Numbered from the stretch's first letter, positions 28,351-36,638 are shown. The stretch is DNA of 42,500 nt from Mesostigma viride (GCA_009746045.1 RPFO01001588.1:1-42500); one strand, 5' to 3'. The notes: generated by a model from the letters alone, not told the origin. Numbers and translations are program-made.

Positions 28351-29630
28351 TCATGGGACAGGTCCTCGCCCACCCCACAGGGCATGCAGTTAAGGCAGGC
28401 ACATCAGCTCAGCTCATTTGGGTTTTACCAAATTAAGCTGAGTGGCCAGCCGCCATGGTGGCGCCGGAGATTGTGGCACGCAGACGCGACAGCTGTCACG
28501 GACGCGCGCTATGTCATCCGGGCGCCCACTATGCACAAGACCGGTGACGTGCGCAAGGAATTTGTCTTCTACGCATTTTCGACAAAGGCTAGTGACCGGG
28601 GGGGACACTAGCACTTGCAGCATAAGAGCGGACGAAAGTGTACGTGCACGCGCGCCGGGCCAGGCACAGCTGGGCGCGCAGCACTGACTTGAGCGGACGG
28701 CAGCACAAGTGTGCAGCGTCGAGAGGATCATACGCGTGTTAGTGGACAGCTGGAGCTGAAGCTGGACTGCTGGACTTCAACAGCGCCGAGGCTATTGACA
28801 GGCCAGGTGTCTTTGTGGTGTAGAATAGCGGGTCAACGTTATGAGGACTGGACAGAAAATGGAAAAGGACAATTTGCGGTGCGGAGCCAGATCGCTGGAA
28901 TGAATGCGAAATCGCTGGCAGCCCTAAAAAGGGATTTCTTCTAGAAAGGAACGATTAGACGCAATGTTTGCTGGGCCACTCACACGCAAGGTGTGAGCGT
29001 GCAGATTGTCTGAAGGATATTATGCTTCGACCTTGCTGGACGTGACTCAATGTCGGACATTCCCAGGGACAGAAATGCCGGAGCCTCTAGGAGATGAGAT
29101 CGGCAACAGGGTAGCAATTTAGATTTGTCGGGATGCCTTCCTGCTTTTGTTGGCATGTGTGGTAGAAAGCCAGGACGGCAACTGGAATGCGGTTTCTATT
29201 CGCATGGTTCAGGCAGCAAGATAGTTTTGGCATTCCTGGCTGGACTGACAAGTGTGGCGTGTGTCATGCGTGTGGCATGACGAATGGTTTGGTTCATAGT
29301 CGAAGAGGACTCTCACGCAGCGTGTAGTCTCTTCGAGTCTCTCGTTAGTGGCCTTCGTGTTTCTCCCTTTCCTTGGGAGCAAGGCCGGTAGCATGTCATG
29401 GAGCGCTGCCTAACTGCGGGCTCGTGAGCATGGAGTGCATCGATATTGAGACTATCAACGTGTTGTAATTGTATTAACTTTCTCAATAAATTCCGCATGT
29501 GCGGCTTCATCATCAGACTGTGCAAAGTGTGTGTTGTGAAAGCATTATTCTATAGCAGGGGAGGCAATAAGGTGGTCATCAGGCACGAGGGACAGTTCCT
29601 TGTCCTCGGCTGAGAGCCCTCCTTTCTTTA
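28351..29630 (+). repeat. Gypsy 3' LTR, complete (1280 bp)
   Basis: The start is set by the polypurine tract and the end by identity with the end of the 5' LTR copy. The first ~142 bases recur at 29631-29772. It contains the rest of the sequence shared with 19044-20181. Confidence 0.85.
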
Positions 29631-29772
29631 ATCATGGGACAGGTCCTCGCCCACCCCACAGGGCATGCAGTTAAGGCAGGCACATCAGCTCAGCTCATTT
29701 GGGTTTTACCAAATTAAGCTGAGTGGCCAGCCGCCATGGTGGCGCCGGAGATTGTGGCACGCAGACGCGACA
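29631..29772 (+). repeat. Gypsy LTR start fragment, head-to-tail after the 3' LTR
   Basis: Identical to the first 142 bases of the complete LTR (28350-28491 offset by 1281). It directly abuts the LTR end at 29630 and breaks off at 29772, exactly where the 5' LTR copy begins. Viral-type sequence follows. Confidence 0.9.
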
Positions 29773-29836
29773 CACAGTGTCAAGGTCCGCGCTGTCGAGA
29801 GGGGCGGGGTCGCGCCAACGAACTCCCCACCGACAG

Positions 29837-30865
29837 CTAGATCTTGACCCTCTTGGGCCCCACCCTCGAGAACCGGTCGCGGTTCAGGGGCCGGGTCAAG
29901 AGCAAGTCATCCCTCATCTCTCGTCTGTTCCTGTCCACGATGCCCGCCGGGGTGGGCCCCTCCGGCGGCTTCACGAACGCGGCCATCGCCCGCTTCACCT
30001 CGACCGCCGCCTCGTGAAGGTCCTTGTCCGGCGCCCGGTCCATGACCTTGTACATGAAGAACCAGGCGTTCGCCAGCTGACCGTCGTCCATCGCGTCCCT
30101 GGCGCTACCGGCCCTCACGCCGTTCAGCTCCTTGAAGGCCGACGCGCTCATCCCCGTGGCCGCCTCGCAGGTCTTGTCGCCCAGGAACGCCATCACGCTC
30201 CCCACGCGCTCCTTGGGGACGACCGAGCTCACCAGGTCCGCCAGCCTGTGCTGCGTGTCCTTCGCGCGCAGGCGCAGGGTCGGGTCGCACTCGCGCACAG
30301 GCGCCACGTAGTCCGGCCTCGTGCGACCGTTGCCCGGTCGGGTCAGCACCGCCACCGTGGTGCTCGTGCCGTGGACCGCGTCGTGGGCGTCGCGCACCAC
30401 AGCCATCATCGAGATGTCCCCCGCCATGATGCGATCCACCCAGTCCTGTGCCTCCAGCTCGAACTCGTTGCTGATCCAAGCGGCTAGCTTGTTGACCAGC
30501 TTCAAGTGGATCCAGGTGCCACGGTCCTCGTTGGGGCCAGTTTTGACAGTGTCAAAAACCGTTGTGGAGGTCGGGGTGCGCGCACCCTTACCACTCAGAC
30601 GCCTTTCTAGAGCACTCACAAATTTCTGGGCAGGATCCCAACGCCAGTAATCCTTAAAATCTTTGGCGCCATTAGAGGCAGCATGTGCCAGATCCTTTCC
30701 TGATACCTTCTTGTCCGATTTGCGCACACGAATCTCCTTTACAGGATCTACCTGAAATCCTGCTGCGGGTTTCAGTGTAAATATCCAATGTTTATGGTTT
30801 TCTCTGGCCAATACAAACAAACTGTGAGTAAAGGGAGCCGATGCCACACTGAGAGCCATTGTCAT
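29837..30865 (-). CDS. KilA-N domain protein
   Basis: 342 residues from an ATG at 30865 (MTMALSVASAPF). The middle contains a KilA-N DNA-binding domain: WRWDPAQKFVSAL, then TGPNEDRGTWIHLKLVNKLAAWISNEFELEAQDWV, whose RGTWIHxxLVxxLAxW core is characteristic. KilA-N proteins are common in large DNA viruses and phages, where they are thought to bind DNA. The N-terminal ~80 residues and the Arg/Asp-rich C-terminal ~150 residues are not recognised. Codon use is strongly GC-rich in the 3' half and less so toward the 5' end, a visible change near 30540. It is the first virus-like gene after the retrotransposon, on the minus strand with the next gene fragment just upstream. Confidence 0.8.
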   Translation of the reverse strand: MTMALSVASAPFTHSLFVLARENHKHWIFTLKPAAGFQVDPVKEIRVRKSDKKVSGKDLAHAASNGAKDFKDYWRWDPAQKFVSALERRLSGKGARTPTSTTVFDTVKTGPNEDRGTWIHLKLVNKLAAWISNEFELEAQDWVDRIMAGDISMMAVVRDAHDAVHGTSTTVAVLTRPGNGRTRPDYVAPVRECDPTLRLRAKDTQHRLADLVSSVVPKERVGSVMAFLGDKTCEAATGMSASAFKELNGVRAGSARDAMDDGQLANAWFFMYKVMDRAPDKDLHEAAVEVKRAMAAFVKPPEGPTPAGIVDRNRREMRDDLLLTRPLNRDRFSRVGPKRVKI

Positions 30866-30883
30866 TATTTAACAACTCACAAT

Positions 30884-31261
30884 TTATTTTCGACAATTTA
30901 GACGCACTTCTTGAACAGTCTCCAGCTTCATAGCCAGTCGGGTCACTGAGTGGGAGCTTATCCACATGGCCAACTGACTCACGAGACGGGGGTGGATCCA
31001 GGTCCCGCGCTCTTCGTTCAAGCCTGTCGTCACCTCCTGAAAAACGTTTGTGGAGGTCGGCTCAGTACTGAGACCACCCCTGAGCTCCTCTTCTAACTCG
31101 TTGGCAAAGTCCTGCACGCTGTCCAGCCTCCACCAGTTTTTGAACAGCTTGAAGCACATCCGCAGTCGGCCTGCGGCGGCGCCTAGAGAGGGGTCGACAA
31201 TCCAACTCGCGCCCCGCCCCCGCCCGCCCGCTGCTCGGCCCTGGCTTGGATTCTCATGCAC
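30884..31261 (-). pseudogene. Truncated KilA-N paralogue
   Basis: The frame contains a second KilA-N block, WWRLDSVQDFANELEEEL and TGLNEERGTWIHPRLVSQLAMWIS, clearly related to the neighbour at 29837-30865 (shared TGxNExRGTWIHxxLVxxLAxWIS). It ends shortly after WIS, so the second half of the domain and the C-terminal region are missing. There is no ATG at its beginning (GTG only). It lies immediately upstream of the intact copy on the same strand, as expected for a tandem duplication followed by decay. Confidence 0.65.
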
Positions 31262-31272
31262 TACTTCTTTTT
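31246..31272 (+). repeat. GFSCTTSF-type intergenic motif, copy A
   Basis: ttggattctcatgcactact followed by tcttttt. One of four related copies (also 31367-31394, 39324-39350, 39452-39479). Together with copy B it faces inward across ~95 AT-rich bases. Read in one frame it encodes GFSCTTSF. Confidence 0.75.
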
Positions 31273-31366
31273 CTGATGAATCTAAAAATAAATTTATGGC
31301 TATAGACCCTCTATGATTCTACAGGTGCATGCACATATATATGAAAAACTATTCAGGCCGGCGTGC

Positions 31367-31394
31367 AAAAAAGAAGTCGCGCAAAAGAATCCAA
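31367..31394 (-). repeat. GFSCTTSF-type intergenic motif, copy B
   Basis: Inverted relative to copy A. The minus strand reads ttggattcttttgcgcgact and then ttcttttt, encoding GFFCATSF in the shared frame. Confidence 0.7.
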
Positions 31395-31574
31395 CCAAAC
31401 TCGAGGCGTGGCTGTACCCGGACAGGAACCGCCCCACTCGGTCGATGGCCGGTCCAGGTTCGCCGCCTGTCGAGCGTGGATGTGATATGTATGCATGCAT
31501 GAGTAGACACGGGGGGGTCGCGAATGAAAACAGATTGGATTAAAGAAATGGAATAATATTCATTCAACGATTCA
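31395..31574. other. Short intergenic stretch
   Basis: No supportable gene. It contains AT-rich sequence with possible polyadenylation-like AATATT/ATTAAAG before the convergent small gene's end. Confidence 0.4.
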
Positions 31575-31757
31575 TCACGACACAGACAGCCTAAGCCGCA
31601 TCATCTTGTCCAGGATATCATGGGGGCTGTACGCGGGCTTCCTGGCCGCGCGCTCCCTGGCCCTGATGGCCAGATGGACCGCGCACCGCTTGCCCCTAGG
31701 TGCGCGCGGCTTGTTGCATTTGGTCCCCTGGGGGGTTATCTCGACGCATCGTGCCAT
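31575..31757 (-). CDS. Small Cys/His-knuckle protein (60 aa)
   Basis: Starts at an ATG (31757). MARCVEITPQGTKCNKP then RGKRCAVH gives the pattern C-x9-C-x10-C-x2-H, a small putative zinc-binding unit common at the N-termini of giant-virus proteins (CxxxTxxGxxCxxxxxxxxxxCxxH). The rest is short and basic. Two larger proteins in this segment (36639 region and 38560 region) begin with the same kind of unit, so a local gene family is likely. Function unknown; nucleic-acid or protein binding are both possible. Confidence 0.65.
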   Translation of the reverse strand: MARCVEITPQGTKCNKPRAPRGKRCAVHLAIRARERAARKPAYSPHDILDKMMRLRLSVS

Positions 31758-31797
31758 CGCGGCGGTTCACACTAGCGTCAGCGAGAAAAAACGCGGC

Positions 31798-32453
31798 TCA
31801 CTCGGCCGCGTGCTCGAAGAAGGGGAAGGCCAGCCTCTCGGGCGCGGGCCTGCGCTCGGCCAGGCACAGCGGGCACTGGCCGCGGGAGGGGATGGCGTCG
31901 TCGTGCAGGTACACGGTCATGCACCAGAGGCAGATGGGGAGGTCGTGGGGAGGGGGCGCGCGCTTCCCCTGGCCGACGGGAGCGTGGACGGGGAGGAACC
32001 CCCGCCGCGACTGCTTTTCCATGCAAACCCCGCAAGACACGCGAGCCCCCCCTCGGGCACGCGGTACACGGGCCGGACACAGGGGCGCCCGCCGGCCTGC
32101 ACCCCCTCCGCGAGCTGCCGCACCCCTGCCGCGTTGGCCGGGGTCACACGCGCGCGTGTCACGACCCCCGGGGCTGCGCCGAGCAGCGAAAGATGGAGGG
32201 CGGCCGCACGGTCCTCGGCAATCTTGCAGAAGGCCTCGTCGTTTTTGGCGTGGGAGGGGGCGTTCACTCGAAATTCCAGCTCGTATCCGCGGCATTCCGA
32301 GCAATAGAGCGCCTTCCCACCAAAGAAGGTGCAAGGGTCCTTCCAGTCGCCGCAATACTGGCACTGGGGGTACTTTCCCCACAGTCCCGGGACTTTCTCG
32401 GGTCGTCGCTCGGACGTGTCCCAGCCACGGGGGGGCGGCATCATTCGAAACAT
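31798..32453 (-). CDS. RING-like zinc-finger protein, frame-broken
   Basis: I place the start at the ATG at 32453 (MFRMMPPPRGW). The N-terminal half, in one frame, has a treble-clef-like CQYCGDWKDPC...YCSEC pair. The C-terminal half, in the next frame, has CGVCMEK...ICLWC...CPLC, resembling a RING or FYVE-like zinc fold, and ends ...FFEHAAE at 31798. The switch is needed at a run of seven Cs on the plus strand (32046-32052), and one more base there would give a continuous protein of ~218 residues. RING proteins of large DNA viruses usually act as E3 ubiquitin ligases, but the ligand spacing here is unusual and this role is only a possibility. Confidence 0.55.
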
Positions 32454-32679
32454 GGTACCTGGCAGCCCCGGATCTTTTCTATGCACGACGCGACCAACGC
32501 GGGACCGCGGGCAATCGCGACAGTCCTTTCCTGTCCCTCCGCAGCCACAGAGAATCGCCTACCAGCGAGGACTATCGCCTCTCAGCCACGGGCTCTATCG
32601 AGATTTCAAGAAGCATCCACCGACGTAGTCGACTTATTCATTTTGCAAGCGTGCCCACTCCTTATTTCTTTACAAGTCG

Positions 32680-33005
32680 CCCACCGGTTATGAGGCACCG
32701 TCACCGTCACCCACCAGTTATGAGGTACTGGCGCCGGTCCCCACCGACTAAAGGTAATGGCAGCGTCACCGACCCAAAAAGGTACTGGCACCGTCCCCAC
32801 TAATAAAGGTGCTGGCACCGTCACCGACCAAAAAAGGTACTGGCACCGTCACCGACCCAAAAAGGTACTGGCACCGGCCCCCACTGACTAAATATACACT
32901 GGCACCGGCCCCCACTGACTAAATGTACACTGGCACCGGCCCCCACTGACTAAATGTACACTGGCACCGGCCCCCACTGACTAAATGTACACTGGCACCG
33001 GCACC
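32680..33005. repeat. Minisatellite, 28-31 bp units
   Basis: Degenerate units (ggtactggcaccgtcaccga) in the left half grade into four regular 31-bp units with starts at 32868, 32899, 32930 and 32961 (ctggcaccggcccccactga). Not coding. Confidence 0.85.
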
Positions 33006-33372
33006 ACGGGCAATTACGATTAATTAATAGACACGTGCAATTACGATGCACTGTGAATAAATGAACTGTCGCCCATTATCTGTCCCTTGTGCATTGCTTA
33101 AGGAGAAGTAAAGCGGTAAAATAGGCACTCCAGCATTCGGCAAAGGAAAAGTGGCCCGTGGTTGAGCGCGCTGACAGATTTTTTAACGTGGGTCGCACTC
33201 GATTCGCTCGCTCTCTCGCGGTTAGCGGCGACGTTACCTACCTGAAAACCTGGTTACCTGGCCTGGCAGGCGATCCCAACCGGTTCTTGGTCGCCTTCTC
33301 GGGTCGCTGCGTCTCCTCGAGGCGTGCGACGTTCAGGGCCTTACTCCCGAGGCGTGGGGCGTCGATCCTTTG
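33006..33372. other. Intergenic region upstream of the 405-residue gene
   Basis: No supportable gene. It is AT-rich at 33010-33130, then GC-rich with early members of the repeat family that follows. Confidence 0.4.
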
Positions 33373-33512
33373 TTTTATCAGGGCGTGGGACGCCGGCCTT
33401 TGTTTTGTCAGCGCGCGGGGCGTCGGCCTTGATTGTTTTACCGGGGCGCGCGGCTTCGGGTCTCGTTTTACCGGGGCGTACGACGCCATTCTCCTTTCAC
33501 CAGGGCGCGTGA
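33373..33512 (+). repeat. Five ~30-bp repeats directly upstream of a gene
   Basis: The motif tttta(t/c)c(a/g)gggcg recurs at about 33373, 33403, 33436, 33466 and 33495, at 29-33 bp spacing, ending ~25 bases before an ATG (33536). This is a possible promoter-proximal array; the last bases before the ATG again contain ttttatcacg. Confidence 0.6.
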
Positions 33513-33535
33513 CCTAGAAGCCGTTTTATCACGCT

Positions 33536-34753
33536 ATGCCAGCATTCCTGCGCACGAGCACCGGACGCAGGACCGTCGACCCGTTCATCCCGTGGGTGGA
33601 CGACCTGGACGATGACCTGCTCGAGGTATTCGTCAAGAACATGTGCAGGCTGGACCGGAAGGCCTGCATGTTGATGATGCTCACCTCCAAGGCGGCCTGG
33701 GAGGCCCTGTGGCCCACATACAGGGAGCACCACGCGCGGGCCACCGACGAGGCCGACCGGCGGTTTGTCCACCGCGTGTGGAGGGACCGGGTGCTGACCC
33801 CTGGGGACCTCTCCTTCGCCGGCGTGCCCGTCCTCAGGGTGACAGTGTACGATGCCGACTCGCGGCTGGAGCCCCCCAGCGACTTTGTGCGGGAGGAGGA
33901 CTGCGGCCTGATGCCCCACCTGGTCGAGTGGAGGAGGCTCGCCGCCTTCGTGCGGAAGGTGCCGGGGGTCGTCATCTTCCTCCTCGACGCGGCCAAGCGC
34001 AGGGATGGGTGGGAGCTCTCCTTCGACTACGCCGTCCTGGCCGGCCTGGTGGTCTGCGCGGCGGAGGGCGTCTCGCTCCCCTCGTGCCGACTCCTCCTCG
34101 TGTTGCGCTCCAACTCGAGCTTCGCCTACGCGGTGGCCCCCGCCGCGATCCGCCAACCGCTGACCCAGGCGCTGGCCAGGTGCGGGGGCAGCATAGACTT
34201 CCTCGGGGCCCAGACCATCGCGCTGGGGGGCACCTTTCGCTATGCCCTGTCGCAGGTGCGAGCCGGCGCAGGCGGCACGGCCGTTTTCATGGCGACGGCG
34301 AGAGGCACCGTCGTCATGGGGGCGCACGACAGCGTGTCGACCTTCTACTTCAACCAGGACGTGGGGGGCGTCGACCTCATCAACCCGGTGGTGCACGAAC
34401 GGTACAACGCGCACTGCCGGGACAACGGCCGCGGCATGGCCCCCTGCACCTGCTTCACGGAGGACACCCGGCCCCTCCTGGTCGGCGAAGGGGACGTGAC
34501 GGCCGTGAGGGGGGCGGTGGACCTGCTGGTGGACGACTCCCCCACCGTCCCCGCCCAGCAGGACGTCCGCGTCCGCGTCACCGATGGGCGCCCCCAGGCG
34601 ACGGTGCGCGTGGTCGGGCGCACGCCAAGGGAGGGCCAGGCGGGGGACGCGGTGTTGAGCGTGCACGGCCGCGGTCTCGACGTCCGGGACGCGGACCTGG
34701 CCGAGTGGAAGGAGCGCTGGCCGATCGTGCTGGCCTCCGACGTTCTGTGCTGA
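33536..34753 (+). CDS. Uncharacterised virus-like protein with F-box-like N-terminus
   Basis: 405 residues from an ATG at 33536, open without interruption. Near residues 22-60 the segment DDDLLEVFVKNMCRLDRKACMLMML...SKAAWEAL resembles the F-box pattern, a SKP1-binding helix bundle found in several large DNA viruses of protists. The rest is not recognised. It alternates hydrophobic strands and contains MAPCTCF near residue 300. The strong GC bias at third codon positions shows that this frame, not its long overlapping alternatives, is coding. The gene is preceded by a ~30-bp repeat array and followed by a hairpin shared with the convergent membrane-protein gene. An F-box adaptor role is an inference. 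Confidence 0.65.
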   Translation: MPAFLRTSTGRRTVDPFIPWVDDLDDDLLEVFVKNMCRLDRKACMLMMLTSKAAWEALWPTYREHHARATDEADRRFVHRVWRDRVLTPGDLSFAGVPVLRVTVYDADSRLEPPSDFVREEDCGLMPHLVEWRRLAAFVRKVPGVVIFLLDAAKRRDGWELSFDYAVLAGLVVCAAEGVSLPSCRLLLVLRSNSSFAYAVAPAAIRQPLTQALARCGGSIDFLGAQTIALGGTFRYALSQVRAGAGGTAVFMATARGTVVMGAHDSVSTFYFNQDVGGVDLINPVVHERYNAHCRDNGRGMAPCTCFTEDTRPLLVGEGDVTAVRGAVDLLVDDSPTVPAQQDVRVRVTDGRPQATVRVVGRTPREGQAGDAVLSVHGRGLDVRDADLAEWKERWPIVLASDVLC

Positions 34754-34767
34754 CCCGATACGTTCTT

Positions 34768-34810
34768 CTGTAATCTTTTATATATTTATTTATTCATCAA
34801 TAAATTACAG
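34768..34810. terminator. Hairpin between convergent genes
   Basis: ctgtaat...attacag arms enclose an AT-rich loop, placed between the stops of two convergent genes (34753 and 34847). Some giant viruses end transcripts at such hairpins. The AATAAA inside could serve instead. Confidence 0.5.
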
Positions 34811-34846
34811 TTTCTGTGGCGTGTCACTCATTGGGCGTCATTCCCA

Positions 34847-35371
34847 CTACTTGCACTTGGCGAAACCAATCGAGAATATCTTCTTGGCCTTGCACCGCGC
34901 GCTCAGTTTCTTGTTGAATATCGCGCCGAAGAACGCGCCGATAGGATTGTGTTTCAGCGCGAAGTTCACCGGTTTGCCCACCACCTTGGCCAGCTTCTTG
35001 CCCCCCGGCCCCATCAGCCCCAGCACGCTAGACACGCCGTCGGCTATCGACAGCAGAGGGTAGGAGGACGCGATGTACGCCGCCTTCTGCCCCTCCACCA
35101 GCGCCGTCCTCAGCACCGCCTTGGCCCTCCGCCGCCGCTTGCGGCCCTTGTCCTCGCCGCCCGCCGCCGCCGCCACCGGCAGCGCGGGAGGGGGCGCGCT
35201 CAGGCCCGTCTCCAGAAGCGCCTCGATCGCCTCCGACCGGTAGAGCGGCACGGACTCGTACTCGGGCAGCCGCGCGGTCAGCAGCGGGTCGGGCTTGGAG
35301 GCATCGCGCAGGCCCAGCCACAGGCTGAGGGTGAGTACCAGTATCAGGGTCACGATCAGATACGCGCGCAT
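34847..35371 (-). CDS. Membrane protein with N-terminal anchor
   Basis: 174 residues from an ATG at 35371. Residues 3-20 (AYLIVTLILVLTLSLWLG) form a signal anchor or signal peptide. A low-complexity Ala/Pro stretch and a basic cluster (GRKRRRRAK) follow, then a moderately hydrophobic Gly-rich segment (LLSIADGVSSVLGLMGPGG, NPIGAFFGAIF). The C-terminus is ARCKAKKIFSIGFAKCK, a Lys/Cys tail repeated almost exactly in the tiny frame just upstream (35411-35482). Likely a small virion or membrane protein; no family recognised. Confidence 0.6.
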   Translation of the reverse strand: MRAYLIVTLILVLTLSLWLGLRDASKPDPLLTARLPEYESVPLYRSEAIEALLETGLSAPPPALPVAAAAGGEDKGRKRRRRAKAVLRTALVEGQKAAYIASSYPLLSIADGVSSVLGLMGPGGKKLAKVVGKPVNFALKHNPIGAFFGAIFNKKLSARCKAKKIFSIGFAKCK

Positions 35372-35410
35372 GTCGCACTACCATAGACGCAGCTATAAAA
35401 CCGATATCGA

Positions 35411-35482
35411 TCACTTGCACTTGGCCTTCCCGAACGAGAAAAACTTCTTGGCCTTGCACCCGGTGCATCTGCCGACAGGCAT
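35411..35482 (-). CDS. Micro-ORF repeating the Lys/Cys tail of its neighbour
   Basis: An ATG at 35482 gives 23 residues ending CKAKKFFSFGKAKCK. The adjacent membrane protein ends CKAKKIFSIGFAKCK. The similarity (C-K-A-K-K-x-F-S-x-G-x-A-K-C-K) is too specific to be chance. It is either a tiny peptide gene or a duplicated 3' end of the membrane-protein gene; a stretch of ~40 bases separates its stop from the neighbour's start. Confidence 0.45.
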   Translation of the reverse strand: MPVGRCTGCKAKKFFSFGKAKCK

Positions 35483-35517
35483 CCGTATCGCGTATACAGC
35501 TAACCGATCTTTTTTAA

Positions 35518-35933
35518 TCAGAAACGTTTACGCTTACCCGCGAGTCCCCGCCTACCAGGCGTGACGACGGTCTTGGCGGCTCTCATGACCCAATCGACGA
35601 TGGCGTCCGGCCCTCTATAAAGGATGCCCGCGCCTCGTTCTCTCAGTCGGCGCAGTTTATCCATAGCCACGAGCCACGCCCGCTGCAGGTTCCGCTCCAC
35701 CGCATTGGCCTCCCTGAGATCTCTCCTGTACTGATCAGGGGGGCATCGCCCTTCGCCGACACCTTCGCCTTCGCCAATGCCTCCAACGCCCCGCCGAAAC
35801 GATACGCCAGCATCCCCGATGCCGCGTTGTAATTATGCTCCATGGCCGGCGTCAGCACTGCAGCGGCTCGTGAGCGGTGTGCGCGGTGCACCGTACGAGC
35901 GCGTCGTGGGGTGCGCGTTTTCTTTGCCGCCAT
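35518..35933 (-). CDS. Small basic protein, frame-broken
   Basis: Starts at an ATG (35933; MAAKKTRTPRRARTVHRAHR). The first ~80 residues lie in one frame and the last ~60 (…VERNLQRAWLVAMDKLRRLRERG…RRGLAGKRKRF) in another. The frames meet at six Gs on the plus strand (35738-35743), and one extra base would give a continuous ~138-residue protein that keeps the helical pattern across the join. It is very basic at both ends, with an Ala-rich helical middle. It is possibly a DNA-associated or core protein, but no family is recognised. A TATTATAA element lies directly before the ATG. Confidence 0.55.
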
Positions 35934-36042
35934 GTTATAATACGCGCGTGTGTTTTTATATTCCGCGAATATATGTTTACTAAGCCGGGCGATCTACTTT
36001 GGGAGTGACCATCAAATTTTGTGTGCCGTACGTCATATACCC

Positions 36043-36600
36043 ATGTCGGCGATCGTGCACGTGGAGGGCGTGCCGGGATCGGGCAAGACCTTCCTCTGCT
36101 CCATGCTCAGGATCAAGGCCAAGTGCGTGGACACGGACGACCTGTGGGCCAAGGCCGACGACATAGCCGACGAGAGGAAGCGAGACGGGCAGAGGGCCGT
36201 CAACAAGCGAGCCCTCGTGAACCGCATGATACGAGAGCTCGTCAGGGACAGGGAGCGAGACCGCCCGCTCGTGTTCGTCGGCCTGCACGCGCCCCCCAGG
36301 GCGAACCACAAGTTCTTCATCCGCCTCGAGGACCACCCCGCCGCCTACCGCCGCCTGCTCCTGCGCGAGGTGGACAAGTACGTCACGCGCGCCGACGACC
36401 TGCGCAGGCACGTGCGCGAGGTCGCGGACCCCAGGGACATCGACATCCCCCGCGTGGCCAACCTCGCGAGCATACCCTCCAACTACCCCGACTTCGTCCG
36501 CAACTACAAGCAGAGGAGGGACTACATGAAGGCCAGGGGCTACAAGGTCGTGCCCCAGGACGCGATCGCCCGCTTCATCGACGCCCTCGGGGAGGAATGA
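36043..36600 (+). CDS. P-loop NTPase / kinase-like protein
   Basis: I chose the ATG at 36043, which gives 185 residues and puts the P-loop near the N-terminus; the open frame extends upstream without support. Walker A is GVPGSGKTF (residues 9-17). VDTDD (about 34-38) could be a substrate-binding acidic site as in nucleotide and nucleoside kinases, and PLVFVGLH is a hydrophobic strand that may hold the Walker B position. The remainder is helical and charged, with a possible lid RxxxRRLLLREVDKY. Similar small P-loop proteins occur in several giant viruses. A role as nucleotide or polynucleotide kinase is possible but the substrate cannot be read from sequence. Confidence 0.7.
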   Translation: MSAIVHVEGVPGSGKTFLCSMLRIKAKCVDTDDLWAKADDIADERKRDGQRAVNKRALVNRMIRELVRDRERDRPLVFVGLHAPPRANHKFFIRLEDHPAAYRRLLLREVDKYVTRADDLRRHVREVADPRDIDIPRVANLASIPSNYPDFVRNYKQRRDYMKARGYKVVPQDAIARFIDALGEE

Positions 36601-36638
36601 ACACAAATATCTCTGCGTATCGTGCATGACTCGCTCGC

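Larger units (their letters stand above)
19044..29772 (+). mobile_element. Ty3/gypsy-type retrotransposon with DNA methyltransferase, circularly permuted LTRs
   Basis: The polyprotein order is gag - protease - cytosine-5 DNA methyltransferase - RT - RNase H - integrase - PHD. The LTR arrangement is not the usual LTR-internal-LTR. It reads LTR core (19044-20181), internal region (20182-28350), polypurine tract, complete LTR (28351-29630), then directly the first 142 bases of another LTR (29631-29772). The terminal fragment and the 5' core are complementary parts of one LTR, exactly as if a two-LTR circle had been opened 142 bases into one LTR. The LTR cores differ by about three changes in ~1,138 bases, so insertion is recent. 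Confidence 0.85.

Noticed and set aside
31606-32803. Plus-strand frames of 233 and 367 residues
   Set aside because: Antisense to the RING-like gene and small knuckle gene; no recognisable domain, extended by GC richness.
33497-34773. Long alternative frames of 376-389 residues overlapping the 405-residue gene
   Set aside because: Arg/Pro/Gly-rich shadows of a GC-rich gene; the third-position GC pattern supports the 33536-34753 frame only.
35980-36629. 215-residue antisense frame over the P-loop gene, and the 202-residue +2 frame
   Set aside because: The P-loop motif and codon pattern lie in the 36043-36600 frame; the others are shadows.
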